A stretch of 61,274 nt of DNA from Bacillus infantis (GCF_020171945.1 NZ_JAIVAP010000024.1:1-61274), one strand, 5' to 3'. Counted from the first letter of the stretch, positions 31,168 through 47,820 are shown. The notes: generated from the sequence alone by a model not told the origin. Program-made: numbers and translations.

Positions 31168-33246
31168 ATGGCAAGAGAGTTCTCCTTGGATAATACTCGT
31201 AATATCGGCATCATGGCCCACATCGATGCCGGTAAAACAACTACGACTGAGCGCGTACTTTACTACACTGGCCGTATCCACAAAATCGGTGAAACACACG
31301 AAGGTGCTTCACAGATGGACTGGATGGAACAGGAACAGGAACGCGGTATCACAATCACTTCTGCAGCAACAACTGCACAGTGGAAGGGCCACCGTGTAAA
31401 CATCATCGATACACCAGGACACGTAGACTTCACAGTTGAAGTTGAACGTTCACTTCGTGTACTTGATGGTGCAGTAGCAGTCCTTGATGCACAATCAGGG
31501 GTTGAGCCTCAAACTGAAACAGTTTGGCGCCAGGCTACTACTTACGGTGTACCACGTGTGGTATTCGTAAATAAAATGGATAAGCTGGGTGCAGACTTCC
31601 TATACTCACTCGGTACACTCCATGATCGTCTGCAAGCCAATGCAGCAGCTATCCAGCTGCCAATCGGTGCTGAAGACCAGTTCGAAGGAATCATCGACCT
31701 GATCGAGATGAAAGCGACTTTCTACGGCAACGACCTTGGAACAGACATCGAAGACCGTGAAATCCCGGAAGAATACAAGGCGCAAGCTGAAGAATACCGT
31801 GAAAAGCTGATTGAAGCGGTAGCTGAGCTTGATGAAGAATTAATGGAGAAATACCTTGGCGGTGAAGAAATCACTAACGAAGAGCTGAAAGCAGCTATTC
31901 GTAAAGGTACTGTAAACGTTGAATTCTACCCTGTAATCTGTGGATCAGCGTTCAAAAACAAAGGTGTTCAGAAAATGCTTGATGCAGTAATCGACTACCT
32001 TCCGTCTCCACTGGACGTACCTGCAATCAAAGGTACTCTTCCGGATTCTGAAGAAGAAGTTACTCGTCCTTCAAGTGACGAAGAGCCATTCTCAGCTCTT
32101 GCATTTAAAGTTATGACTGACCCTTATGTCGGTAAGCTTACATTCTTCCGTGTATACTCTGGTACGCTGAGCTCAGGTTCATATGTACAGAACTCTACTA
32201 AAGGAAAGCGTGAACGTGTAGGACGTATCCTGCAGATGCACGCCAACTCCCGTGAAGAGATCTCTCAAGTATACGCAGGGGATATTGCTGCTGCCGTAGG
32301 TCTTAAGGACACTACAACTGGTGACACTCTGTGTGATGAGAAGAACCTTGTAATCCTTGAGTCCATGGAATTCCCTGAGCCGGTTATCCAATTGTCCATC
32401 GAGCCTAAGTCAAAGGCTGACCAGGACAAAATGACAACTGCTCTTCAAAAGCTTCAAGAAGAAGATCCTACATTCCGTGCGCATACTGACCAGGAAACTG
32501 GACAGGTTATCATCGCGGGTATGGGTGAACTTCACCTTGATATCCTTGTTGACCGAATGAAACGTGAATTTAAAGTGGAAGCAAACGTTGGTGCGCCCCA
32601 GGTTGCATACCGTGAAACTTTCCGCGCTTCAGCTAAGGTTGAAGGTAAATTCGCACGCCAATCTGGTGGACGCGGACAATTCGGACACGTTTGGATTGAA
32701 TTCTCTCCAAACGAAGAAGGAAAAGGCTTTGAATTTGAAAACGGCATCGTCGGCGGTGTTGTTCCTCGTGAATACATCCCGGCTGTCCAAGCTGGACTGG
32801 AAGATTCCCTTGACAGAGGTGTTCTTGCTGGATATCCGCTAGTTGATATTAAAGCAAGACTGTTCGATGGATCTTACCATGATGTCGATTCATCAGAAAT
32901 GGCGTTCAAAATTGCCGCTTCAATGGCACTGAAAAACGCAGCTTCAAAATGTAGCCCTGTTATCCTTGAGCCAGTCATGAGGATAGAAGTTATCATTCCA
33001 GAAGAATACCTGGGAGATATCATGGGTAACGTCACTTCCCGTCGTGGACGTGTAGAAGGTATGGATGCCCGCGGCAACGCTCAAGTTGTCCGTGCAATGG
33101 TTCCGCTGTCTGAAATGTTCGGATATGCAACTTCCCTGCGTTCAAGCACACAAGGCCGTGGAGTATTCTCCATGCACTTTGACCACTATGAAGAAGTACC
33201 GAAGTCAATTTCTGAAGAAATCATCAAGAAAAATAAAGGTGAATAA
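31168..33246 (+). CDS. fusA: Elongation factor G
   Basis: A 692-residue translational GTPase that drives translocation and, with RRF, ribosome recycling. GTPase motifs: [11 protein letters not shown] (G1), [11 protein letters not shown] (G2), DTPGH (G3), NKMD (G4) and GSAFK (G5). Domains II-V follow at full length. AGGAAGGAGAAAG lies before the ATG. The fusidic-acid region shows no obvious change. Confidence 0.97.
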   Translation: MAREFSLDNTRNIGIMAHIDAGKTTTTERVLYYTGRIHKIGETHEGASQMDWMEQEQERGITITSAATTAQWKGHRVNIIDTPGHVDFTVEVERSLRVLDGAVAVLDAQSGVEPQTETVWRQATTYGVPRVVFVNKMDKLGADFLYSLGTLHDRLQANAAAIQLPIGAEDQFEGIIDLIEMKATFYGNDLGTDIEDREIPEEYKAQAEEYREKLIEAVAELDEELMEKYLGGEEITNEELKAAIRKGTVNVEFYPVICGSAFKNKGVQKMLDAVIDYLPSPLDVPAIKGTLPDSEEEVTRPSSDEEPFSALAFKVMTDPYVGKLTFFRVYSGTLSSGSYVQNSTKGKRERVGRILQMHANSREEISQVYAGDIAAAVGLKDTTTGDTLCDEKNLVILESMEFPEPVIQLSIEPKSKADQDKMTTALQKLQEEDPTFRAHTDQETGQVIIAGMGELHLDILVDRMKREFKVEANVGAPQVAYRETFRASAKVEGKFARQSGGRGQFGHVWIEFSPNEEGKGFEFENGIVGGVVPREYIPAVQAGLEDSLDRGVLAGYPLVDIKARLFDGSYHDVDSSEMAFKIAASMALKNAASKCSPVILEPVMRIEVIIPEEYLGDIMGNVTSRRGRVEGMDARGNAQVVRAMVPLSEMFGYATSLRSSTQGRGVFSMHFDHYEEVPKSISEEIIKKNKGE

Positions 33247-33275
33247 TTGATTTTACCTTTATAATCAAGTATAAC
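33247..33275 (+). promoter_or_regulatory. Candidate SigA promoter of tuf
   Basis: TTGATT (33247-33252), a 17-bp spacer and TATAAC (33270-33275), directly after the fusA stop. A 9-bp perfect hairpin AGCTGCTGA / TCAGCAGCT (33292-33321) without T-run follows in the leader. Separate expression of tuf is known in Bacilli. Confidence 0.5.
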
Positions 33276-33364
33276 TACTATTGTAGAACCAAGCTGCTGA
33301 TCGGCTTGCCTGTCAGCAGCTCTAAAAATACTTAACTTTTTAAAATTAAAGGAGGATTTTCCTA

Positions 33365-34552
33365 ATGGGTAAAGCTAAATTCGACCGTTCAAAACCCCAC
33401 GTTAATATTGGTACAATTGGTCACGTTGACCACGGAAAAACAACTCTAACTGCTGCTATCACTACAGTTCTTGCTAAGACTGGTGGAGCTGAAGCACGCG
33501 CTTACGACCAAATCGATGGTGCTCCAGAAGAAAGAGAGCGTGGTATCACAATCTCTACTGCGCACGTTGAGTACGAAACTGCTAACCGTCACTATGCACA
33601 CGTTGACTGCCCAGGACACGCTGACTATGTTAAAAACATGATCACTGGTGCTGCTCAAATGGACGGCGGTATCCTAGTAGTATCTGCTTCTGACGGCCCA
33701 ATGCCACAAACTCGTGAGCACATCCTTCTTTCTCGTCAAGTAGGTGTACCTTACCTTGTTGTATTCATGAACAAGTGTGACATGGTTGACGATGAAGAGC
33801 TTCTTGAACTAGTTGAAATGGAAATCCGTGACCTTCTTTCTGAGTATGAGTTCCCTGGTGATGACATTCCTGTAATCAAAGGTTCTGCTCTTAAAGCTCT
33901 TGAAGGCGACGCTGCTTGGGAAGAGAAAATCAACGAGCTTATGGCTGCAGTTGACGAGTACATCCCAACTCCAACACGTGACACTGACAAGCCATTCATG
34001 ATGCCTGTTGAGGATGTATTCTCAATCACTGGCCGTGGTACTGTTGCTACAGGACGTGTTGAGCGTGGACAAGTTAAAGTCGGTGACGTAATCGAAATCA
34101 TCGGTCTTACTGAAGAGCCAAAATCAACAACTGTAACAGGTGTTGAAATGTTCCGTAAGCTTCTTGACTTCGCAGAAGCTGGTGACAACATCGGTGCCCT
34201 TCTTCGTGGTGTAGCACGTGAAGACATCCAGCGTGGTCAAGTTTTGGCTAAGCCAGGCTCAATCACTCCACACGTAAAGTTCAAAGCTGAAGTTTACGTT
34301 CTATCTAAAGAAGAAGGTGGACGTCACACTCCATTCTTCACTAACTACCGCCCTCAGTTCTACTTCCGTACAACTGACGTAACTGGAATCTGCAACCTTC
34401 CTGAAGGTGTAGAAATGGTTATGCCTGGCGACAACATCGAAATGACTGTTGAGCTTATCGCTCCAATCGCTATCGAAGAAGGTACTAAGTTCTCTATCCG
34501 TGAGGGTGGACGTACTGTAGGCGCTGGCGTTGTTGCTACAATCACTGAGTAA
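33365..34552 (+). CDS. tuf: Elongation factor Tu
   Basis: A 395-residue GTPase that delivers aminoacyl-tRNA to the ribosome. Motifs: GHVDHGKTT (G1), DCPGH (G3), NKCD (G4) and GSALK (G5), then beta-barrel domains II and III. Codon use is extremely biased towards GCT, GTT, CGT and GGT, as expected for the most abundant protein. AAAGGAGG upstream. It is the last gene of the str cluster. Confidence 0.98.
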   Translation: MGKAKFDRSKPHVNIGTIGHVDHGKTTLTAAITTVLAKTGGAEARAYDQIDGAPEERERGITISTAHVEYETANRHYAHVDCPGHADYVKNMITGAAQMDGGILVVSASDGPMPQTREHILLSRQVGVPYLVVFMNKCDMVDDEELLELVEMEIRDLLSEYEFPGDDIPVIKGSALKALEGDAAWEEKINELMAAVDEYIPTPTRDTDKPFMMPVEDVFSITGRGTVATGRVERGQVKVGDVIEIIGLTEEPKSTTVTGVEMFRKLLDFAEAGDNIGALLRGVAREDIQRGQVLAKPGSITPHVKFKAEVYVLSKEEGGRHTPFFTNYRPQFYFRTTDVTGICNLPEGVEMVMPGDNIEMTVELIAPIAIEEGTKFSIREGGRTVGAGVVATITE

Positions 34553-34568
34553 TCTTTGATTGATATAC

Positions 34569-34606
34569 AAAGAAGCAGATGGATCTAATCCATCTGCTTC
34601 TTTTTT
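34569..34606 (+). terminator. Terminator after tuf
   Basis: AGAAGCAGATGGA / TCCATCTGCTTCT, a 13-bp perfect stem with a 5-nt loop, then six T. Confidence 0.95.
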
Positions 34607-34950
34607 GATTTGGCTTTAAACTATACTATAAGTTTTCTCTGCGTGAACTTTCGCTCTAACTGTAATAAGTGGAGACAAACTCCAACGTAATCTGGGAAGA
34701 TCCATTTTTTAGCATGAAAATCTGATCGCTGCTTCACAGGATCAAAAATGCTTCCTCCCCAGAATGCTTATAATGATGGTGGCTGCAGCTGTCGACGCAA
34801 GACTGCTCCTATACTATAGAAGAAACTCGGTGTGCAGCTTCAGCAGAAGGGAAAACAATGACAGGATAACATGAAATTATACAGTTTTTATAATGTTATT
34901 TTATTTTTTCCAAAGAGGCATAGTGAATTGTTAGACTTCTTCCAATCCTC
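34607..34950. other. Non-coding spacer between tuf and the S10 promoters
   Basis: B. subtilis carries ybaC at this place; no ORF or recognisable remnant of it is visible here. The stretch is A+T-rich, has a TATAAT near 34770 without a -35 partner, and shows no clear hairpin, repeat or RNA gene. Confidence 0.5.
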
Positions 34951-34979
34951 TTGAAAACCTGCGGCATACCCGCTATAAT
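34951..34979 (+). promoter_or_regulatory. S10 operon promoter P1
   Basis: TTGAAA (34951-34956), a 17-bp spacer and TATAAT (34974-34979). Confidence 0.75.
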
Positions 34980-35020
34980 AGTAAAAGTGTGCGAAACATA
35001 AAAGAATATAACATTTCATG

Positions 35021-35049
35021 TTGCAATTCTTAAATGTTTTCTGTATAAT
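35021..35049 (+). promoter_or_regulatory. S10 operon promoter P2
   Basis: TTGCAA (35021-35026), a 17-bp spacer and TATAAT (35044-35049). Downstream, ACACAC (35093) and GTGTGT (35120) can close a long stem-loop in the leader, ahead of the rpsJ ribosome binding site. Confidence 0.75.
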
Positions 35050-35093
35050 AGACAATGTTGGTCTTTGACTGCGATGAAGTGAAAGGTTGCTGA

Positions 35094-35489
<396 letters not shown>

Positions 35490-35525
35490 TGAAATAAATA
35501 ATTAAATTCTCAGGAGGTGTGACTA

Positions 35526-36152
35526 ATGACCAAAGGAATCTTAGGAAGAAAGATCGGTATGACTCAAGTATTTGCTGAAAATGGCGACCTTATCCCGGTA
35601 ACTGTTGTAGAAGCTGCAGGAAACGTTGTTCTTCAAGTGAAATCTGTCGACACTGACGGATATGAAGCAATCCAGCTTGGCTTTGAAGATAAGCGCGAAA
35701 AGCTTTCCAACAAACCTGAACAAGGACACGTCGCAAAAGCTGATACTGCTCCTAAGCGCTTCGTTCGCGAATTCCGCGGAGTTGACTTAGCAGCATATGA
35801 AGTTGGTCAGGAAGTCAAAGTAGATATTTTCGCAGAAGGCGATACTGTTGATGTAACAGGAATCTCTAAAGGTAAAGGTTTCCAAGGCTCTATCAAGCGC
35901 CACGGACAATCACGCGGACCTATGTCACACGGTTCTCGCTACCACCGTCGCCCTGGTTCAATGGGACCTGTAGCTCCTAACCGTGTATTCAAAGGCAAAG
36001 CATTGCCAGGACGCATGGGCGGAGACCAGATCACTGTTCAAAACCTTGAAATCGTTAAAATTGATGCAGAACGCAACCTGCTTCTGATCAAAGGTAACGT
36101 ACCTGGAGCGAAAAAAGCTCTTCTAAAAATCAAAACTGCGGTTAAAGCATAA
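35526..36152 (+). CDS. rplC: 50S ribosomal protein L3
   Basis: A 208-residue early-assembly 23S rRNA-binding protein whose loop reaches towards the peptidyl-transferase centre. [20 protein letters not shown] marks that central extension. CAGGAGGTG upstream. Second gene of the S10 operon. Confidence 0.97.
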   Translation: MTKGILGRKIGMTQVFAENGDLIPVTVVEAAGNVVLQVKSVDTDGYEAIQLGFEDKREKLSNKPEQGHVAKADTAPKRFVREFRGVDLAAYEVGQEVKVDIFAEGDTVDVTGISKGKGFQGSIKRHGQSRGPMSHGSRYHRRPGSMGPVAPNRVFKGKALPGRMGGDQITVQNLEIVKIDAERNLLLIKGNVPGAKKALLKIKTAVKA

Positions 36153-36180
36153 TTAATCCAGTCAGAAAGGAGGAAATAGA

Positions 36181-36804
36181 ATGCCTAAAGTAGCATTGTT
36201 AAACCAAGCTGGTTCACAAGTTGGAGAAATCGAGCTTAATGAAACCATCTTCGGTATTGAGCCTAACAACCACGTACTATTCGAAGCTGTTGTAATGCAA
36301 AGAGCTTCTTTACGTCAAGGAACTCATAAAACTAAAATTCGTTCTGAAGTAGCCGGCGGCGGACGCAAGCCATGGCGCCAAAAAGGAACTGGACGCGCTC
36401 GTCAAGGTTCTATCCGTTCACCACAATGGCGCGGAGGCGGTACAGTATTCGGTCCTACTCCACGCAGCTACAGCTATAAGCTGCCTAAAAAGGTACGCCG
36501 TTTAGCAATCAAATCTGCACTATCTTCTAAAGTGGCAGAAGAAAACATTCTAGTATTAGAAAACCTTGCTTTAGAAACTCCTAAAACAAAAGACTTCAAG
36601 GGTGTCCTTACAGGTCTGTCTGTTGATAAGAAAGCACTTATCGTAACAGCTGATCTTGATGAGAACGTAGCATTGTCTGCGCGCAATATCCCTGGAGTGA
36701 CTGTTGTAACTGCAACAGGCGTCAATGTTTTGGATGTTCTAAGCCATGATAAGCTTATCATGACTAAAGCAGCGGTTGAAAAAGTAGAGGAGGTGCTTGC
36801 ATAA
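36181..36804 (+). CDS. rplD: 50S ribosomal protein L4
   Basis: A 207-residue protein lining the nascent-peptide exit tunnel. The tunnel loop [19 protein letters not shown] is intact, with the K and G positions tied to macrolide response unchanged. In gamma-proteobacteria L4 represses this operon; no L4-type leader is obvious here. Its stop overlaps rplW (TAATG). Confidence 0.97.
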   Translation: MPKVALLNQAGSQVGEIELNETIFGIEPNNHVLFEAVVMQRASLRQGTHKTKIRSEVAGGGRKPWRQKGTGRARQGSIRSPQWRGGGTVFGPTPRSYSYKLPKKVRRLAIKSALSSKVAEENILVLENLALETPKTKDFKGVLTGLSVDKKALIVTADLDENVALSARNIPGVTVVTATGVNVLDVLSHDKLIMTKAAVEKVEEVLA

Positions 36805-37088
36805 TGGATGCACGCGATATCATTAAGCGCCCCGTTATCACTGAACGTTCTACTGACCTGATGGCTGACAAGAAGTATACTTTTGAAGTTGATGTTAGAG
36901 CTAACAAAACTCAAGTTAAAGATTCTATCGAAGAAATCTTTGGCGTAAAAGTTGAGAAAGTAAACATCATGAACTACAAAGGCAAGTTCAAGCGCATGGG
37001 TAAATTCGGCGGCTATACGAACAAACGCCGTAAAGCTATCGTTAAACTAACTGCAGACAGCAAAGAAATCGAATTCTTTGAAGTCTAA
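36804..37088 (+). CDS. rplW: 50S ribosomal protein L23
   Basis: A 94-residue protein at the tunnel exit that forms the docking site for trigger factor and SRP. Typical start [20 protein letters not shown] and a C-terminal [14 protein letters not shown]. It overlaps rplD by one base, so translation is coupled. Confidence 0.97.
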   Translation: MDARDIIKRPVITERSTDLMADKKYTFEVDVRANKTQVKDSIEEIFGVKVEKVNIMNYKGKFKRMGKFGGYTNKRRKAIVKLTADSKEIEFFEV

Positions 37089-37097
37089 TAACCATAA

Positions 37098-37949
<852 letters not shown>

Positions 37950-38009
37950 CGGGATTGAGCTACGGTTCCACAAGAGAACCGTAGAACGATCACGAAGGGA
38001 GGTTCAATC

Positions 38010-38288
38010 ATGGGTCGCAGCTTAAAAAAAGGACCTTTTGTTGATGAGCATTTAATGACAAAGATCGAAAAGTTAAATGAAAACGAAGGCAAGCAAGTGG
38101 TAAAGACTTGGTCACGCCGTTCTACGATCTTCCCGCAATTCATTGGTCACACTATCGCAGTTTATGATGGTCGTAAACATGTACCTGTATATGTGACAGA
38201 AGACATGGTAGGGCACAAGCTTGGAGAATTCGCTCCATCTCGTACTTACAAAGGCCATGGCAATGATGACAAGAAAACAAGACGTTAA
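38010..38288 (+). CDS. rpsS: 30S ribosomal protein S19
   Basis: A 92-residue head protein near the A site that pairs with S13. It begins [16 protein letters not shown] and keeps [22 protein letters not shown] lies 6 nt before the ATG; it lies 60 nt after rplB. Confidence 0.97.
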   Translation: MGRSLKKGPFVDEHLMTKIEKLNENEGKQVVKTWSRRSTIFPQFIGHTIAVYDGRKHVPVYVTEDMVGHKLGEFAPSRTYKGHGNDDKKTRR

Positions 38289-38306
38289 TGAGAGGAGGGC
38301 ATCCTG

Positions 38307-38648
38307 ATGCAAGCTAAAGCTGTTGCAAGAACAGTTCGTATTGCTCCTCGTAAAGCTCGTTTAGTCGTAGATTTAATTCGAGGTAAGCAAGTAGGTGAAG
38401 CGGTGGCTATCTTAAACCATACGCCAAAAGCAGCTTCTCCTGTCGTTGAAAAATTATTGAAATCCGCATTGGCAAATGCTGAGCATAACTACGAAATGGA
38501 CGTAAACAATTTAGTAGTATCTCAAGTATTCGTTGACGAGGGACCAACTTTGAAGCGTTTCCGTCCGCGTGCTATGGGCCGTGCAAGTGCAATCAACAAA
38601 CGTACTAGTCATATTACTATCGTTTTATCAGAAAAGAAGGAGGGATAA
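38307..38648 (+). CDS. rplV: 50S ribosomal protein L22
   Basis: A 113-residue protein whose beta-hairpin (about 82-98, [15 protein letters not shown]) reaches into the exit tunnel and forms the constriction with L4. No insertion or deletion of the kind linked to macrolide resistance is seen. GAGAGGAGGGC upstream. Confidence 0.97.
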   Translation: MQAKAVARTVRIAPRKARLVVDLIRGKQVGEAVAILNHTPKAASPVVEKLLKSALANAEHNYEMDVNNLVVSQVFVDEGPTLKRFRPRAMGRASAINKRTSHITIVLSEKKEG

Positions 38649-39937
<1,289 letters not shown>

Positions 39938-39944
39938 TTGATAG

Positions 39945-40220
<276 letters not shown>

Positions 40221-40233
40221 TGGTTCGGAATAA

Positions 40234-40629
<396 letters not shown>

Positions 40630-40662
40630 TTCAAACAAATTGCCTTTAAGGAGGTGCGACAG

Positions 40663-40974
40663 ATGCATGTAAAAAAAGGTGACAAAGTCATGGTCATTTC
40701 TGGTAAGGATAAAGGCAAATCAGGTGTGATCCTTGCTGCTTTCCCAAAACAAAGCCGTGTGCTTGTTGAAGGTGTGAACGTAGTAAAGAAGCACTCTAAG
40801 CCATCCCAAGTGAATCCGCAAGGCGGAATCATCAGCCAAGAAGCACCTATTCATGTATCAAACGTGATGCCAATCGACCCTAAGTCAGGTAACCCGACAC
40901 GTGTTGGTTACAAAGAGGTTGATGGCAAGAAAGTTCGCGTTGCGAAAAAATCCGGTGAAGTTCTAGATAAATAA
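40663..40974 (+). CDS. rplX: 50S ribosomal protein L24
   Basis: A 103-residue assembly-initiator protein with an N-terminal KOW motif ([21 protein letters not shown]). I chose ATG 40663: the upstream in-frame GTG at 40654 lies inside the AAGGAGGTG ribosome binding site. The length then equals that of B. subtilis L24. Confidence 0.96.
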   Translation: MHVKKGDKVMVISGKDKGKSGVILAAFPKQSRVLVEGVNVVKKHSKPSQVNPQGGIISQEAPIHVSNVMPIDPKSGNPTRVGYKEVDGKKVRVAKKSGEVLDK

Positions 40975-40999
40975 GTAACTGAAGAAGGGAGGTACAAGA

Positions 41000-41539
41000 A
41001 TGAACCGCCTAAAAGAGAAGTTTTCAAATGAAATTACACCTGCTCTAATGAGCAAGTTTAACTACGAATCAATCATGCAAGTACCAAAGCTTGAAAAAAT
41101 CGTTATCAACATGGGTGTCGGTGATGCTGTTGCAAACGCAAAGTCACTTGACAATGCTGTTGAAGAGCTTGCGGTTATCAGCGGCCAAAAGCCTGTTGTA
41201 ACCCGTGCTAAAAAATCAATCGCTGGGTTCCGTCTTCGTGAAGGCATGCCTATCGGTGCGAAAGTTACTCTGCGCGGAGAGCGCATGTACGAGTTTTTTG
41301 ATAAATTAGTATCTGTATCTCTTCCACGTGTACGTGACTTCCGCGGGATCTCAAAGAAATCCTTTGACGGCCGCGGCAACTACACTCTTGGTGTGAAAGA
41401 ACAGTTAATCTTCCCTGAGATTGATTACGATAAAGTAAGCAAAGTTCGTGGTATGGATATCGTTATCGTTACTACAGCTAACACAGATGAAGAAGCTCGT
41501 GAACTTTTAACTCAATTTGGAATGCCATTCCAAAAGTAA
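41000..41539 (+). CDS. rplE: 50S ribosomal protein L5
   Basis: A 179-residue 5S rRNA-binding protein at the central protuberance, contacting P-site tRNA and S13. Signature [26 protein letters not shown] upstream. Confidence 0.97.
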   Translation: MNRLKEKFSNEITPALMSKFNYESIMQVPKLEKIVINMGVGDAVANAKSLDNAVEELAVISGQKPVVTRAKKSIAGFRLREGMPIGAKVTLRGERMYEFFDKLVSVSLPRVRDFRGISKKSFDGRGNYTLGVKEQLIFPEIDYDKVSKVRGMDIVIVTTANTDEEARELLTQFGMPFQK

Positions 41540-41546
41540 TCGCTAA

Positions 41547-42179
<633 letters not shown>

Positions 42180-42209
42180 TAGAGTTTCTTAAGAATGGAG
42201 GTGCAATAA

Positions 42210-42746
42210 ATGTCTCGCGTAGGTAAAAAACCAATTGAAATTCCAAGTGGAGTTACAATCACTGTAGATAATAACAATGTGACAGTTAAAGGCCCTAAAG
42301 GCGAATTGACTCGTTCATTCAGCCCTGATATGGCAATCAGCGTGGAAGAGAACATCATTAATGTTTCTCGTCCATCAGAAGCGAAGGAGCACCGCGCACT
42401 GCACGGAACTACTCGCGCCCTGATCGCAAACATGGTTGAAGGTGTTTCTAAAGGATTCGAAAGAGGCCTTGAGCTAATCGGTGTCGGTTACCGTGCTCAA
42501 AAGCAGGGGAAAAACCTGATCCTGAACGTTGGCTACTCTCACCCTGTTGAAATCGTTCCTGAAGAAGGAATCGAAATCGAAGTGCCTTCTAACACGAAGG
42601 TTATCGTAAAAGGCACAAGCAAAGAACGTGTTGGTGCACTTGCTGCTAACATTCGTGACGTTCGTCCTCCAGAGCCTTACAAAGGTAAAGGTATCCGCTA
42701 CGAAGGCGAATATGTGCGTCGCAAAGAAGGTAAAACAGGTAAGTAA
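42210..42746 (+). CDS. rplF: 50S ribosomal protein L6
   Basis: A 178-residue protein near the sarcin-ricin loop, made of two related domains. The C-terminal [20 protein letters not shown] is typical. ATGGAGGTG upstream. Confidence 0.97.
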   Translation: MSRVGKKPIEIPSGVTITVDNNNVTVKGPKGELTRSFSPDMAISVEENIINVSRPSEAKEHRALHGTTRALIANMVEGVSKGFERGLELIGVGYRAQKQGKNLILNVGYSHPVEIVPEEGIEIEVPSNTKVIVKGTSKERVGALAANIRDVRPPEPYKGKGIRYEGEYVRRKEGKTGK

Positions 42747-42778
42747 TGCCGCATAGGCAAACGAAAGGAGTGACCTAA

Positions 42779-43141
42779 ATGATTACGAAGGCTGATAAAA
42801 ATCAAGTCCGCAAAAAAAGACATGCCCGCGTGCGTGCTAAACTTAGCGGTACTGAAGCTCGTCCTCGTTTAAACGTGTTCCGCTCTAACAAGCATATCTA
42901 TGCTCAGCTGATCGATGATGTGAACAAAGTGACTGTTGCAAGTGCTTCAACACTTGATAAGGAAGTTGAACTTACTGCTACAGGAAACACAGATGCTGCT
43001 GTTAAGGTTGGAGAACTAGTTGCTAAGCGCGCTGTTGAAAAAGGAGTTAAAGCTGTCGTTTTTGACCGCGGAGGCTACCTGTATCACGGACGTGTTAAAG
43101 CATTAGCAGATGCTGCTCGTGAAAACGGCTTAGAATTTTAA
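42779..43141 (+). CDS. rplR: 50S ribosomal protein L18
   Basis: A 120-residue 5S rRNA-binding protein with a basic N-terminal tail ([15 protein letters not shown]). Signature [29 protein letters not shown] upstream. Confidence 0.97.
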   Translation: MITKADKNQVRKKRHARVRAKLSGTEARPRLNVFRSNKHIYAQLIDDVNKVTVASASTLDKEVELTATGNTDAAVKVGELVAKRAVEKGVKAVVFDRGGYLYHGRVKALADAARENGLEF

Positions 43142-43144
43142 TAG

Positions 43145-43663
<519 letters not shown>

Positions 43664-43676
43664 GGAGGGAAATCAA

Positions 43677-43859
43677 ATGGCGAATAAACTAGAAGTTACC
43701 CTCACTCGCAGCGTGATTGGTCGTCCTCAAGACCAGCGCGAAACAGTTAAAGCTCTAGGATTACGTAAGATGAACCAAACAGTTGAGCACCAGGATAATG
43801 CTGCTATCCGCGGCATGATCAACAAGGTTGCTCACCTTGTAAAGGTCTCTGAGAAATAA
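43677..43859 (+). CDS. rpmD: 50S ribosomal protein L30
   Basis: A 60-residue small 50S protein ([20 protein letters not shown]). It contains the L30 signature [24 protein letters not shown] upstream, 13 nt after rpsE. Confidence 0.96.
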   Translation: MANKLEVTLTRSVIGRPQDQRETVKALGLRKMNQTVEHQDNAAIRGMINKVAHLVKVSEK

Positions 43860-43889
43860 GTTCGATTTTTTCAATAAGGAGGTGCCAAA

Positions 43890-44330
43890 ATGAAACTTCA
43901 TGAATTAAAACCTGCAGAGGGTTCTCGTCAAGAACGTAAGCGCAAAGGTCGCGGTATCGGTTCAGGCAATGGTAAAACTGCTGGTAAAGGTCATAAAGGT
44001 CAAAACGCACGTTCAGGCGGCGGTGTACGTCTTGGTTTCGAAGGTGGTCAAACACCTTTATTCCGACGCTTGCCAAAGCGCGGTTTCACAAACATCAACC
44101 GCAAAGAATATGCAGTTGTTAACCTTGATGCACTTAACCGTTTTGAAGACGGAACAGAAGTTACACCAGAACTTCTTATCGAAACAGGAGTCGTAAGCAA
44201 CGAAAAAGCAGGAGTGAAAGTTCTTGCTAAAGGCAAAGTAGAGAAAAAGCTTACTGTTAAAGCTCATAAATTCTCCTCTGCTGCAAAGGAAGCTATTGAA
44301 GCTGCCGGCGGTCAAACAGAGGTGATCTAA
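43890..44330 (+). CDS. rplO: 50S ribosomal protein L15
   Basis: A 146-residue late-assembly protein with a glycine-rich basic N-terminus ([20 protein letters not shown]). Ends in the usual [10 protein letters not shown]. Its stop overlaps the secY start (TAATG), a classic coupling of L15 and SecY. Confidence 0.97.
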   Translation: MKLHELKPAEGSRQERKRKGRGIGSGNGKTAGKGHKGQNARSGGGVRLGFEGGQTPLFRRLPKRGFTNINRKEYAVVNLDALNRFEDGTEVTPELLIETGVVSNEKAGVKVLAKGKVEKKLTVKAHKFSSAAKEAIEAAGGQTEVI

Positions 44331-45625
44331 TGTTTCAGACAATCTCCAATTTTATGCGCGTGGGTGATATAAGACGAAAGATCCTATTCACCCTTTTAAT
44401 GCTGATCGTATTCCGCATCGGTACATTCATTCCTGTACCGCATGTGAATGCTGATCTGTTAAAAGCACAGGATGACTTGAGCGTATTCGGTATCCTGAAT
44501 ACATTTGGCGGAGGAGCGCTACTTAACTTCTCTATCCTTGCAATGGGGATCATGCCGTATATCACGGCCTCGATCATCATTCAGCTTTTGCAGATGGACG
44601 TAGTCCCGAAGTTTACTGAATGGTCAAAGCAAGGGGAAGTGGGGCGCCGCAAATTGGCTCAATTTACCCGCTACTTTACAATCGTGCTTGGTTTCATCCA
44701 GGCGCTGGGTATGTCTTACGGCTTTAATAACATGGCCGGCGGCATGCTGATTGAAAACCCGGGCATCGGAACTTACCTTCTGATTGCAACTGTACTGACA
44801 GCAGGAACAGCCTTCTTAATGTGGCTTGGAGAGCAGATCACATCCAAAGGTGTCGGAAACGGCATTTCCATCATCATTTTTGCTGGTATCGTAGCGGCTA
44901 TACCTTCAACGGTCAACCAGATCTACGCCCAGAAAATTGAAGATGCAGGTGAACAGCTTTTCCTTAGCATCGTTACAGTAGTACTTATCCTGGTTGCAGT
45001 CATTGCCATCATCGTTGGAACGATCTTCATCCAGCAGGCATTAAGGAAAATTCCGATCCAGTACGCTAAGCGTATGGCCACAGGAGGCAATCCTGCGGGC
45101 GGACAATCAACTCATTTGCCTTTAAAGGTGAATGCAGCCGGAGTTATTCCAGTCATCTTTGCTGTGTCGTTCATCGTAACGCCAAGAACGATTGCTTCTT
45201 TCTTTGAGCAGAACGATGTGACGATGTGGATCCAAAGAGTGTTTGACTATACCCACCCAATTGGTATGATCGTGTACAGTGCATTGATCATTGCCTTTAC
45301 GTATTTCTATGCTTTTATCCAGGTGAATCCGGAGCAGGTTGCCGACAACTTGAAAAAGCAAGGCGGCTATATCCCGGGTATACGCCCAGGTAAAAACACT
45401 CAGGAATATCTGACTCGTGTCTTATATCGTTTGACATTTGTCGGTGCGCTTTTCTTGACTGCCATTGCGATCCTTCCGGTCTTCTTCATTAATTTCGCCG
45501 GACTGCCGCAATCAGCCCAGATTGGCGGAACAAGCCTTCTGATTGTTGTGGGTGTTGCACTCGAAACAATGAAGCAGCTTGAAGCCCAAATGGTTAAGCG
45601 TCATTATAAAGGTTTCATAAAATAA
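44330..45625 (+). CDS. secY: SecY, preprotein translocase channel subunit
   Basis: A 431-residue membrane protein with about ten transmembrane helices. It forms the protein-conducting channel with SecE (encoded at 17771) and SecG. The signature GTFIPVPHVN and the ITASIIIQLLQMD plug/helix region are intact. The cytosolic loop KQGGYIPGIRPGKNTQEYL contacts SecA and the ribosome. Translationally coupled to rplO. Confidence 0.97.
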   Translation: MFQTISNFMRVGDIRRKILFTLLMLIVFRIGTFIPVPHVNADLLKAQDDLSVFGILNTFGGGALLNFSILAMGIMPYITASIIIQLLQMDVVPKFTEWSKQGEVGRRKLAQFTRYFTIVLGFIQALGMSYGFNNMAGGMLIENPGIGTYLLIATVLTAGTAFLMWLGEQITSKGVGNGISIIIFAGIVAAIPSTVNQIYAQKIEDAGEQLFLSIVTVVLILVAVIAIIVGTIFIQQALRKIPIQYAKRMATGGNPAGGQSTHLPLKVNAAGVIPVIFAVSFIVTPRTIASFFEQNDVTMWIQRVFDYTHPIGMIVYSALIIAFTYFYAFIQVNPEQVADNLKKQGGYIPGIRPGKNTQEYLTRVLYRLTFVGALFLTAIAILPVFFINFAGLPQSAQIGGTSLLIVVGVALETMKQLEAQMVKRHYKGFIK

Positions 45626-45672
45626 TTCGGTTTTGGGAACTTTTAGTTCCCATTAACCTTATTAGAGACTGA

Positions 45673-46334
<662 letters not shown>

Positions 46335-46335
<1 letters not shown>

Positions 46336-47081
46336 TGATCATCTGCAAAACACCGCGTGAAATTGAAATCATGCGTGAAGCCGGGCGTATTGTTGCCCTG
46401 ACTCACCAGGAGCTGCAGAAGCATGTTGCACCGGGCATTACAACCGGAGAGCTGGATACAATTGCCGAGGCGTTTATACGTAAACATCATGCAATTCCAT
46501 CTTTTAAAGGTTATAATGGTTTTCGTGGCAGCATCTGTGCATCTGTGAACAATGAACTTGTGCATGGGATTCCCGGGGATCGGGTGCTTAACGACGGCGA
46601 CATTATCAGCATCGATATAGGTGCTGAATATAATGGCTACCATGGCGACTCCGCCTGGACCTACCCTGTAGGCATTGTTGACAAACAAGTCCAGCAGCTG
46701 CTGGATGTCACAGAGCAGTCATTGTATGAAGGGCTTAAAGAGTCAAAGCCGGATGTACGTTTATCGAACATCTCTCATGCGATTCAGACGTATGCGGAAG
46801 CAAACGGTTTTTCCATTGTGCGTGAGTATGTCGGCCACGGAATCGGGCAAGACTTACATGAGGAACCGCAAATCCCTCACTATGGTCCGCCTAATAAAGG
46901 GCCGGTGCTTAAGCCGGGGATGGTACTGTGCATCGAGCCTATGGTCAATGCCGGAAGCAGGTATGTAAGGACCTTGGCTGATGACTGGACAGTCGTTACA
47001 GTGGACGGCAGCATGTGTGCGCATTTTGAGCATACCATTGCCATTACTGAAACAGGCTATGAAATCCTCACTAAAGCTTGA
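46335..47081 (+). CDS. map: Methionine aminopeptidase, type 1
   Basis: A 248-residue metalloprotease that removes N-terminal methionine from nascent proteins. Metal ligands are seen in order: the two Asp of [16 protein letters not shown], His of GHGIGQDLH, Glu of CIEPMVN and Glu of HFEHTIAI. It overlaps adk (TAATG). Placing it next to secY and adk is standard in Bacilli. Confidence 0.97.
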
Positions 47082-47097
47082 TGTTCAGGTGATTGCA

Positions 47098-47379
47098 TTG
47101 GCTGATTCTGAGAATGTTCTGCAGCCCTGACAAGATCATTTGATCCCCGATCAAATTGTTTTGATTAAAATTGGGCGGGATGCTGGTGAATATGATATAA
47201 TTATAAGGTTGATAGATGGACGGTTTGTCTCTATAGCCGATGGAGCCAGGCGAAAGTCCGGCAGCCCATTGCTGAAGAGTATCCGGCATCTGGAGCTGAC
47301 TGATTATGTTTCTCCGGAAATCGAACGCAGCATAAATGAAACCGGCCGTGCAATGAAGGGAAAATTACGTTTTGCGTAA
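47098..47379 (+). pseudogene. KOW-domain RNA-binding protein with an in-frame stop near its start
   Basis: The body (from TTG 47140: IPDQIVLIKIGRDAGEYDII..., 79 residues) resembles the small L14e-like KOW protein encoded between map and infA in Bacilli. A plausible start exists at TTG 47098, with AGGTGAT 5 nt upstream and the family-like beginning LADSENV. That reading meets TGA (47128-47130) after ten codons, then continues open in the same frame. Just past the stop, ATTTGATC-CCC-GATCAAAT (47138-47156) forms a hairpin. The TTG at 47140 lies inside it and has no ribosome binding site. Either the gene is broken, starts unusually, or the base is an error. Confidence 0.6.
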
Positions 47380-47429
47380 GCAGCGTATGAATAGGTGAGA
47401 TTCTGAAAAGAAGAAGGGAGACATGTTCG

Positions 47430-47799
<370 letters not shown>

Positions 47800-47820
47800 T
47801 AACAAGGAGGTGCGCATAGA

